A stretch of DNA of 64,000 nucleotides, taken from positions 1 through 64,000 of the forward strand of contig JAMFSY010000016.1 in NCBI GenBank assembly GCA_026225555.1, in the 5' to 3' direction. The translations under genes were made by a program, and so were the position numbers. This document shows positions 1-6,811 of the stretch, piece by piece. Within the stretch, counting starts at the first letter, position 1, and each line of letters starts with the position of its first letter. The notes under the pieces are model-generated. The model saw nothing but the letters and a program-made list of their open reading frames with translations, did not search any database and was not told the origin of the DNA. Source of the stretch: Methylacidiphilales bacterium (lineage in GTDB: Bacteria > Verrucomicrobiota > Verrucomicrobiia > Methylacidiphilales > UBA1321).

Positions 1-130
1 CATTTCGCGAACCGGGCACGGTGTTAATGGTACGCAGGTCATTTTTCGCCATAAATAGAACTTGGACAAACTAACACGCCACAATCTTTGCTAATAAGTC
101 AGTCTGTTATGCAGAGATCAATAAGTGTAG

Positions 131-560
131 GCTTCGCAAACTCGGCTGGGCTTACTGGCTATCCCCATAATCGATTATTGCCTTGGGTCGGGCACCTGCG
201 CCATTCCTCAAAAAGCCATCCGCGAAGCATGCGAATGGTTTGGTGTCGTTGTTCAAACTGACGAAGGGCAAAAGTTATTTGCCCGCCGCGATCCCGGCGA
301 CGAGGAGTCGACCGGCGCGATGTTTGTTCTGGAATCAACTACAGTTGAAGTGCCTCACCGCATCCAAGAACCCAATTCCAATCTCCAGTATGTGAAGAGG
401 AAATTGGACGAATTATCTGCTTTGAGCCATCTCGATTTCGCTGGCGGATCAGTAGTAGATTCTCTGGATCATCGCCCTTCTTTTCGAGATTTGATGGCGT
501 TTGTCTTTCAGCCGCAGAACGTCGTCGCTAACCGTGATGTTCTTTTCTATCGGACCGATC
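131..560 (+). pseudogene. Fragment of a DUF3732-type (SMC-like ATPase) gene
   Basis: The frame is open from the codon after a TAG at 128-130 and encodes, before any ATG, IIDYCLGSGTCAIP, then WFGVVVQTDEGQKLFARR, then (past the ATG at 320) SFRDLMAFVFQPQNVVAN and DVLFYRTD. From memory these are the conserved N-terminal segments of DUF3732 proteins, large ATPases found near defence-like genes. In intact members a P-loop (GKS) precedes IIDYCLGSG. Here that stretch is degraded to RLGLLAIP, so the nucleotide-binding lysine is lost. The resemblance stops near position 560, where the frame runs straight into an unrelated protein. It is a remnant left by recombination in the island. The family assignment is recalled, not searched. 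Confidence 0.55.
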
Positions 561-1990
561 AACGCCATACCTCCGTCCCAGGGGTTCTCATCTTTGATCA
601 GCCTAAAGCCAAGGGAGAATCTTTCGACTTTAATCGCCTCATCCCACCGCCCGTACCCGATGATCAGAATCTCGCGATGATCCCGCTTTTTAAGCTGGAG
701 CCCGATCCCAAAAACAAGGGCAACCTTGTGCCACTCGCTCTACAAAGGGCTTTAAGGGACGATCTGCCGGGTAATAATCTTAATATTCCACATTCTGGGA
801 ATTGGCAGGAAGGGCGGTTGCCCGACATGGAAAAAATTCGGAAAGTCGTTGCGACTGATTATTTCGAAGCCTTCCAAACCGCTTCCCCGTCCAATGATGC
901 GTTGGCTCAGTTCGATGCGCTCTACCCGTTTATTGCCGATCTTCGCATGGCTTCCGCTTCGCGGCCCTATTGCCGCTTCCCACACGATTATCCACCCCAA
1001 CCTCCCTATGATTTTCTGAGGATGGTTACGGTCCAGATACAAATAGCCAAGACACTGAATCTGCATGCCGTCCTTGCGTTAGACGCGCACAAACCTGATT
1101 TGGCTTTGGAAGACATCAAAGCCAACTTCAAACTTATCGCGGGTTTAAGGCAGGAACCTTTCCTCGTTTCAGGGTTGGTCGCTATTGGCATGACGGCCAT
1201 CAACGGCAAGGGTGCTATTTATGATGGTCTTGTGCGTCATTCCTGGGATGACGCCCAGCTCGCCGATCTCCAAAACGAGTTGGCCAAAGCCGATTTCCTT
1301 TCCGATTATCAGCATGTCCTGCGCGGGGAAGTGGGCATTGCTATTCCGTCTTACGATAATCTTAAAAGCAATCGGCCTCGCCTTGCGGATGTATTCAAAA
1401 CCCATGATGAAAATAAGTACCAGCACCCGAAACCCAAATCGGAAAGCTGGAATTACTTTCCCAATTTGTGGGCAGATGGATGGCTCGACCTGTGGAAAGT
1501 TCGAGCAGTCAACTTTGAATTAAACGCGGTTAGCTTTGTTGATCCCAAGGCTCGGCTCGTATTTCCTATAAAGGTTGACGAGGTCGCCTCTGCAATCGAA
1601 CAACGCCAGCATCGCTGGGATGCTTATGCGCCATGGAATATTTTATCCGGTGCGGCGGTAGGCCCGATAGACAACGCTGTCCTGCAATTTTCTGAAATTC
1701 AAGTCTGGATTGATGAAGCACGTATCGCCTGTGCACTGGAGCGCTACCGGCTCGCGCATGGTGCTTACCCTGAATCGCTGGACGCACTCGCACCTGCGTC
1801 TATCGACGAACTCCCGCGCGACATCATGAATTGCCAACCCTATCATTATCAGTTTCGACCTGACGGCACGTACCTTCTCTATTCTGTCGGTTGGAACCAA
1901 ACCGACGATAGAGGCAAAGTTGTTTACAAGAAAGACGCTCCAATGCAGATCGATTACAAGGGAGGCGATTGGGTCTGGCCCGGCCATTGA
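320..1990 (+). CDS. Chimeric hypothetical protein, verrucomicrobial exported family without its N-terminus
   Basis: This frame encodes 556 aa from the first ATG. Residues 1-80 continue the DUF3732-like fragment. From about residue 95 the protein changes to a family common in Verrucomicrobiota and Planctomycetota, with IPPPVPDDQN near residue 112, a helical middle, and a C-terminal ALERYRLAHGAYPESLDAL segment followed by YLLYSVGWNQTDD. That C-terminal motif recurs in exported proteins that also share features with pseudopilin-like H-X9-DG proteins. Family members normally begin with a membrane or signal segment just before the PPPVPDD region; none is present here. The natural 5' end therefore seems to be replaced by the foreign fragment, and export is doubtful. 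It may be a non-functional fusion. Function is unknown. The next gene is convergent, 13 bp away. Confidence 0.6.
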   Translation: MFVLESTTVEVPHRIQEPNSNLQYVKRKLDELSALSHLDFAGGSVVDSLDHRPSFRDLMAFVFQPQNVVANRDVLFYRTDQRHTSVPGVLIFDQPKAKGESFDFNRLIPPPVPDDQNLAMIPLFKLEPDPKNKGNLVPLALQRALRDDLPGNNLNIPHSGNWQEGRLPDMEKIRKVVATDYFEAFQTASPSNDALAQFDALYPFIADLRMASASRPYCRFPHDYPPQPPYDFLRMVTVQIQIAKTLNLHAVLALDAHKPDLALEDIKANFKLIAGLRQEPFLVSGLVAIGMTAINGKGAIYDGLVRHSWDDAQLADLQNELAKADFLSDYQHVLRGEVGIAIPSYDNLKSNRPRLADVFKTHDENKYQHPKPKSESWNYFPNLWADGWLDLWKVRAVNFELNAVSFVDPKARLVFPIKVDEVASAIEQRQHRWDAYAPWNILSGAAVGPIDNAVLQFSEIQVWIDEARIACALERYRLAHGAYPESLDALAPASIDELPRDIMNCQPYHYQFRPDGTYLLYSVGWNQTDDRGKVVYKKDAPMQIDYKGGDWVWPGH

Positions 1991-2003
1991 ACATGACTCA
2001 TTG

Positions 2004-2618
2004 TCAGACTTTTTTTGAAGTAACGGTGGCCCATTTGCCTTTGTTGCGACCTCCGTCGGGTTGATCGCACATTTCTGCCAGCAGAATATTGAACCCGGTC
2101 TCTTCCATCATGGAGACCATCAGGTCAGGGGGCAGGCTGTCGTAGAAAAACTCGTGATCGAACATGGTATCGGTAAATCCACATCCGCTATCGTCCACCA
2201 ACCCGCCGCTGCTGACCATCAGGCGTCCGCCCGGCACAAGCCAGCGATGAATCTTGCTGATTACGGGCTGATATTGCTGGCGAGGCAGGTGAAACAGCGA
2301 ATCCCAGCAGACCACGGCGTCAAAAACTTCATCGAATTCCACATGCTCCATGAGATCATGAATCCAGCGATGTTCGGGAAGTTGTTTCCGGGCAATGGCC
2401 AACATGGCCTCCGATCCATCAACCCCGACAATGCGGTGCCCGCGAGAGGCAATGTGGACGGCGATGGGATTACCCGTGCCGCACCCCAAATCGAGAACGG
2501 TGCTACGTTCAGCAAGGGACTCGAGGAGCAAAGCAAGGTATTCTCTTTCCTTGGGAAACAGGGTGGTGCGAAGCGCGCTGAAGCGGTCGGCAATATGGTC
2601 GTAAGGTGTGCTGATCAT
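2004..2618 (-). CDS. Class I SAM-dependent methyltransferase
   Basis: The 204-aa product has the glycine-rich motif I of Rossmann-fold methyltransferases (VLDLGCGTG, residues 41-49) and an acidic strand-2 end, GVDGSEAML, near residue 64, which would hold the SAM ribose. A later DAVVCWDSLFHL segment corresponds to motif IV of UbiE/Tam-like small-molecule methyltransferases, and VPGGRLMVSSGG to the following strand. The length is typical for a single catalytic domain and no membrane segment is seen. The start at 2618 keeps the short helical N-terminus usual in this family. The substrate cannot be read from the sequence. It sits alone between convergent and tandem island genes, and no operon partner is evident. 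Confidence 0.85.
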   Translation of the reverse strand: MISTPYDHIADRFSALRTTLFPKEREYLALLLESLAERSTVLDLGCGTGNPIAVHIASRGHRIVGVDGSEAMLAIARKQLPEHRWIHDLMEHVEFDEVFDAVVCWDSLFHLPRQQYQPVISKIHRWLVPGGRLMVSSGGLVDDSGCGFTDTMFDHEFFYDSLPPDLMVSMMEETGFNILLAEMCDQPDGGRNKGKWATVTSKKV

Positions 2619-2699
2619 CGCCGCTGATAATTTTGATGAAATAGTGCCGAGAGTTACGACCTCTTCAAAATAAGCGGAGCATCTTAATTTGGAATCAAA

Positions 2700-3087
2700 T
2701 CACGGAAGTTTCACCGGCCGCTGGTTGAAAGGAGGGAAGCGCCTTTGAAAAAGGTTATAGAAAAGAGAATGAGGACGCTTTTGGATATCCGAGTAAACCT
2801 TGTTACCGTACATGGCCTTCAAATCCGCGAGGAAAACAGAATCCTTCTCGGCTTGCATCTTTTGCTTTTGGAATTGGGTAAGTTCCAATCCCCGCTAACA
2901 TTACCCAAAATACTCCCGTCCCGAGAGCCGCCTTCCAGCCACCTCTCTCGAATGCATTCCATATCCCAACTCCTCCCACCAGGAATAGAAACGTCAAGAG
3001 ATCGAAGGAACTTCCGCTGCGCTGGAATCGTTCAAGGCGTTCGCAGGCCTTCTGGCCATCGGCAAGTTCTTTCGCTGAAGGTGTCAT
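2700..3087 (-). pseudogene. Small membrane protein gene broken by a frameshift
   Basis: Two overlapping minus-strand frames look like halves of one gene. Frame one starts at 3087 and encodes MTPSAKELADGQKACERLE, then two hydrophobic stretches (LLTFLFLVGGVGIW and ALGTGVFWVMLAGIG). It then degrades into a tail that does not look like protein. Frame two starts near 2888 and encodes a charged helix (LTQFQKQKMQAEKDSVFL) ending in a basic tail. Joined at about 2885-2890, the two give a natural two-helix membrane protein with a cytoplasmic tail of about 155 aa. A one-base indel or sequencing error near 2888 explains the break; a programmed frameshift is less likely, as no slippery run is seen there. 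I do not recognise the family. Confidence 0.5.
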
Positions 3088-3115
3088 GGGACTTTATGCT
3101 TTGCTAAATCAAGGA

Positions 3116-3706
3116 CTAGGGCACTGCCGTGGCATTTTTGAGGTATAACGTTCCCGAGCCGGGAGGCACGCAAAAGCTGATGACGCGTGTCTGAACCGAT
3201 TCGAGGTTGTCAAAACTCCCTTCGACTGTGGACCAACTGCCGGGAGTTGCTTGGGCCAGCTTATAAAACCAGCCCGGACCGCCTCGAATCCAAAAGTCGC
3301 AGGAGGGTATGATAATATTGGACCAGTAATACGTGCCTGTTTTCCAAGTCTTGGTATAATCCTGCGGGAAAGCGCTCCGTTTAAAATCAGCCGAAGCAAA
3401 GATTTCGATTTTGACGTGCAGTGTTGTCGGACTGTCATGCAGGTTGATTTCTTGTGAAACCTCACGGGGCTGGCCACTGGAGAGCTTTAGTTTGATGACC
3501 GGTATTACGTCGGCATCGCCATCCGCGCCTTCGGTGCCGTCCGCTTTTAGGAAGACCCTCTCTCCGTCACCGTGCCATCCCGCTATACCTTCCTTTAAGT
3601 CGCCATTTTTGAAGTAATCAGCATGGAGTGGCGAAATCAAGGCTAGGGTGATAACCGCGATTCCGGTGGACAATAACGGCTTAAAGGAGATTGGCGTCGA
3701 GGGCAT
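3116..3706 (-). CDS. Exported hypothetical protein divergent from the BlaI-like gene
   Basis: The frame is open further upstream, but the ATG at 3706 gives a 196-aa protein that starts with a normal signal peptide: a hydrophobic core LLSTGIAVITLALI and a cleavage site after SPLHA, before DYF. The mature part is rich in beta-strand sequence (DYFKNGDLKEGIAGWHGDGE and a C-terminal GSGTLYLKNATAVP). It resembles the carbohydrate-binding-like jelly rolls often seen after secretion signals in this phylum. I do not recognise a specific family. The gene shares its promoter region with the BlaI-like regulator, and the 22-bp palindrome at 3715-3736 lies just 8 bp upstream of this start, so it is a strong candidate for a BlaI-repressed target. 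Confidence 0.7.
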   Translation of the reverse strand: MPSTPISFKPLLSTGIAVITLALISPLHADYFKNGDLKEGIAGWHGDGERVFLKADGTEGADGDADVIPVIKLKLSSGQPREVSQEINLHDSPTTLHVKIEIFASADFKRSAFPQDYTKTWKTGTYYWSNIIIPSCDFWIRGGPGWFYKLAQATPGSWSTVEGSFDNLESVQTRVISFCVPPGSGTLYLKNATAVP

Positions 3707-3714
3707 GAACGGCA

Positions 3715-3736
3715 CACTACGAATTAATTCGTAGTG
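3715..3736. promoter_or_regulatory. Perfect 22-bp palindrome, probable BlaI-type operator
   Basis: The left arm CACTACGAATT is followed directly by its exact reverse complement. The outer ACTAC/GTAGT half-sites resemble those recalled for BlaI-family operators, which carry TAC and GTA in inverted order. A weaker second inverted pair, ACGAA...TTCGT, lies at 3744-3757, closer to the regulator start at 3769. The site lies between the divergent exported gene (start 3706) and the BlaI-like gene, where an autorepressor would control both. Confidence 0.6.
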
Positions 3737-3768
3737 ACACAAGACGAAAGACTTCGTATAAGAAATGG

Positions 3769-4146
3769 ATGAGCTTGAAAAGTCCAAAACCGACCGATTC
3801 CGAACTGGCCATCCTGCAAATTCTGTGGCGATCCGGTCCATCAACTGTGAAGCAGGTGCAGGAGGATTTGGGGAAGGAGACGGGATACACCACCGCTTTA
3901 AAATTCCTGCAAATCATGACTGAGAAGGGGCTGGTGATGCGGGATGAGGCGACGAGAGCACACGTTTACCGCGCCAAATCGACTGAAACGGAAACACAAC
4001 AACAGTTAATCAGTGGTCTGCTTAAAAAAGCATTTCGTGGCTCGACCTCCCAATTGGTGATGCAGGCCCTGGCCTCAAAACGAGCCTCACCGAAGGAATT
4101 GTCTGAGATTCGCAAGTTGATCGAAACGATGACCACGGGGAAGTAA
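3769..4146 (+). CDS. BlaI/MecI-family transcriptional repressor
   Basis: This 125-aa protein has the family layout: an N-terminal winged helix (PTDSELAILQILWRSGPSTV), a recognition region GYTTALKFLQIMTEKGLV, a wing with RAHVYRAK, and a C-terminal helical dimerisation region (LISGLLKKAFRGSTSQLVMQ). In the known systems the repressor dimer is cleaved by its BlaR1/MecR1 partner, which frees the promoter. The next gene encodes such a partner and starts inside this gene's stop codon (TAATG), so the two are translationally coupled. The palindrome upstream is the likely binding site. No beta-lactamase is present, so the regulated function is probably envelope-related rather than classical resistance. 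Confidence 0.9.
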   Translation: MSLKSPKPTDSELAILQILWRSGPSTVKQVQEDLGKETGYTTALKFLQIMTEKGLVMRDEATRAHVYRAKSTETETQQQLISGLLKKAFRGSTSQLVMQALASKRASPKELSEIRKLIETMTTGK

Positions 4147-6797
4147 TGAATCTTTCCATTGGGATTTTATCCAGTCCGTGGATTGATCGATTAGGGTGGG
4201 TGCTCCTGTATTTTCTTTGGCAGGGAGCTTTCATTGGGCTGGCCGTTGCCTTCATCCTACCGCTTTTGAGCAGGGCATCATCGAATGCGCGGTACGGCTT
4301 CCTCTGCGCGGCGCTTCTTGCCTGCGGACTGCTTCCACTGGTGACCTGGTGTAATCCCTTCTTCCATCCCGAAGCCATACCCTTGGCATCGTCCAAGCCA
4401 AAGATCGCCATTGTTAACCATGAGGTTGCTCCAGTGGGCGCTCAGGATACCCCGCAGCCAGAGATCAGGGATGGTTCGGCTGAAAGCGGCGGTGTACCGT
4501 TTTTATCAAAACATCTGCCGGATCAAGCGGTCGAGTATCTGAATGGCTTGGCTCCGCTCATCGTTGCGGCCTGGTTTCTAGGCATTGCCATTCTCGGTCT
4601 GCGCTTGTTCGGCAGTTGGCTTTATATCCGCCAGTTGGTTCGCACCGGCTTTCCTGTTCAGGATTCGATCTGGTTGGATCGGTTGAAGCAGCTTTCGGAT
4701 CGGATGCAGATTGGCCGCACGGTACACCTCCTGCAAACGGCATTGGTCGAGGTGCCTATGCTCATTGGATGGCTCAGGCCGGTGATTCTTGTGCCAACGG
4801 CTCTCTTTGCCGGACTTCCTCCTGACCAACTGGAGGCAATCCTTATCCATGAACTGGCCCACATTCGCCGTCACGATTATCTGGTCAATCTCCTTCAGGT
4901 TCTCATCGAAACGCTCCTTTTCTATCACCCGGTTGTCTGGTGGATCGGACACAAGCTGCGCCATGAGCGCGAAAACTGCTGCGACGACCTCGCCTTGTTG
5001 ATCGTTCAGGATCGCGGCGTTTACGCGAATGCGCTGGCGGCACTGGAAGAAACCCGCTCAGTCCAACTAACCCTGACCATGGCCGCTTCAGGCGGTTCTC
5101 TATTGCAGCGGATTCAGCGCATTGCGGGGCTTAGAGGAAAAGCTCAGGACAGTCTCAATCGAAAGCCAATGCTCTCCATTTTTATCGTCTTGTTCTTGCT
5201 CACCGTGTTTTCCCTGGGTTGGCTTTGGCAAATTCATATCAATGCCGTGACGGACAAAAAGCTTTTCACTCTGCTACTGAAAGATTATGGCGTCCATCAG
5301 CTTGATTTCGCACAGGAAGTTAACCGGCACAAAGACCGGCTGAACTACGCCCGAGACAAGAATGGGATGACTCTTCTGGACGTGGTCGCTCAGGTCGAAC
5401 ATGAGAACGAAGCATTATTGTTAATGATGGCAGGGGCCAATCCGAATTTGCGTGACGCAGCGGGCAAAACGCCCATTTATTACACTTTCAATCACCCATC
5501 CCACAGTCAGTCGATGATACGGGATTTTCTCCTCATTCGCGGTGCAAAGCTCGATGCCGTGGACAACTCCGGTGAAACACCTCTGATGGCGGCAACAGAA
5601 ACGGGCAGTTTGAAAAGTATCCAAGCACTCGTCAGGGACGGAGCGGACCTTCACCCCGCCTCGGTTCCCGAAGACCATCGACCGCTGGCTCTGGCGCTTA
5701 AGCGGGGAGACCCTCAAATTATCGATTTCCTGCAAGAAGCCGAAAATCCCACCACCTTTGTGCCCCAGCAAACCCAAGCGACGGCAGTGGCCGATATTCA
5801 GTCGGCGTTTACCGGAGCCGCTGAAGTGGGTGACCTCAAAACGATGGAAGCAATGCTGGCAGCAGGAGCTGATCTCAATGGCCGGGACAAAAGAGGAGTC
5901 ACTGCACTTATCAATGCGGTTTACGGGGCTCGGGAAGACGCCGTCATTTATCTCCTGCTCCTGGGGGCAGATCCCAATCGCCAGTCTCAAGTTGGGTACC
6001 TTCCGCTTTCCTGGACGTTCGGCTGGTTCGGCTCCACGTCAGACTACATGCGCATGGCTCTTATCGCGGATGGGGCACGCACCGATATTGTGAAAAAGGA
6101 TGGCAACAGTCTTTTGACCGAAGCTTGCTCTCACGCCAACCTGCACGCCATGCAATGGATGATTTGGGCCGGGGCTGACCCCAGCAAACCAGCGCCAGTC
6201 GGAACGCCGATGCATGTCGCCAGCAAGGCCGGCTTTGATGACGCGGTCGAGTTATTGCAACGCAATGGGGTTATCGAGGCACCCTATTCCGATCCAAGCC
6301 CGCAATGGCAAATGATGCACGCCGTCAAGACGAGCAATACCGCCAAAATCGACGAATTGCTCAAATCCGGTGTCTCAGTTGACTTGGTCTTGAACGACGA
6401 AGGAGAAAACGGAATGCTGATGGCGATTCACAACCGGCAGATCGCGGCGGCGCGATTCCTTCTCAGCAAGGGGGCCAATCCCAATTTTCAGAACCCGAAA
6501 ACAGGCGTTACGCCGCTGCATGGCAGCACGGGGTGGAATTTTCCGGAAAACGAAAAATTCCGGGAAGAGTTGCTGGAGGCAGGCGCGAATCCCAATCTGC
6601 CGGATAAGCATGGGAAGACTCCCTTCATGTCGGCATGTGTCCACGGAGACGTTACCCTCAAGATCACGCAGATGGTGGCGCACGGGGCCAATATCAATTT
6701 GCGCGATAACGATGGCCACACCGCTTTGTATTATGCCCAGAAAAGTGGTCGTACCGAGGCAGTGAACTACCTCCTCCAGATGAATGCCACGCAATAA
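4146..6797 (+). CDS. BlaR1-like M56 metalloprotease with C-terminal ankyrin repeats
   Basis: This 883-aa membrane protein has the BlaR1/MecR1 N-terminal arrangement: two hydrophobic helices (about residues 17-65), a long loop, a third (about 135-160), and a cytoplasmic zinc-protease domain. The HELAH motif is at about residues 237-241, and the downstream glutamate region is HERENCCDD. A fourth helix, MLSIFIVLFLLTVFSLGW, lies at about 342-360. In BlaR1 a penicillin-binding sensor follows. Here about 500 residues of ankyrin-like repeats follow instead (for example LLLMMAGANPNLRDAAGKTP, AAGADLNGRDKRGVTALINA, HGANINLRDNDGHTALYYA). By BlaR1 topology these would lie in the periplasm. The protein probably senses an envelope ligand and triggers cleavage of the BlaI partner encoded just upstream. 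Confidence 0.85.
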   Translation: MNLSIGILSSPWIDRLGWVLLYFLWQGAFIGLAVAFILPLLSRASSNARYGFLCAALLACGLLPLVTWCNPFFHPEAIPLASSKPKIAIVNHEVAPVGAQDTPQPEIRDGSAESGGVPFLSKHLPDQAVEYLNGLAPLIVAAWFLGIAILGLRLFGSWLYIRQLVRTGFPVQDSIWLDRLKQLSDRMQIGRTVHLLQTALVEVPMLIGWLRPVILVPTALFAGLPPDQLEAILIHELAHIRRHDYLVNLLQVLIETLLFYHPVVWWIGHKLRHERENCCDDLALLIVQDRGVYANALAALEETRSVQLTLTMAASGGSLLQRIQRIAGLRGKAQDSLNRKPMLSIFIVLFLLTVFSLGWLWQIHINAVTDKKLFTLLLKDYGVHQLDFAQEVNRHKDRLNYARDKNGMTLLDVVAQVEHENEALLLMMAGANPNLRDAAGKTPIYYTFNHPSHSQSMIRDFLLIRGAKLDAVDNSGETPLMAATETGSLKSIQALVRDGADLHPASVPEDHRPLALALKRGDPQIIDFLQEAENPTTFVPQQTQATAVADIQSAFTGAAEVGDLKTMEAMLAAGADLNGRDKRGVTALINAVYGAREDAVIYLLLLGADPNRQSQVGYLPLSWTFGWFGSTSDYMRMALIADGARTDIVKKDGNSLLTEACSHANLHAMQWMIWAGADPSKPAPVGTPMHVASKAGFDDAVELLQRNGVIEAPYSDPSPQWQMMHAVKTSNTAKIDELLKSGVSVDLVLNDEGENGMLMAIHNRQIAAARFLLSKGANPNFQNPKTGVTPLHGSTGWNFPENEKFREELLEAGANPNLPDKHGKTPFMSACVHGDVTLKITQMVAHGANINLRDNDGHTALYYAQKSGRTEAVNYLLQMNATQ

Positions 6798-6811
6798 TTC
6801 ACCTGCTGTTC

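Noticed and set aside
4146-6797. Penicillin-binding sensor domain, as in true BlaR1
   Set aside because: No SxxK, SxN or KTG motifs follow the fourth membrane helix. The region is ankyrin repeats throughout.
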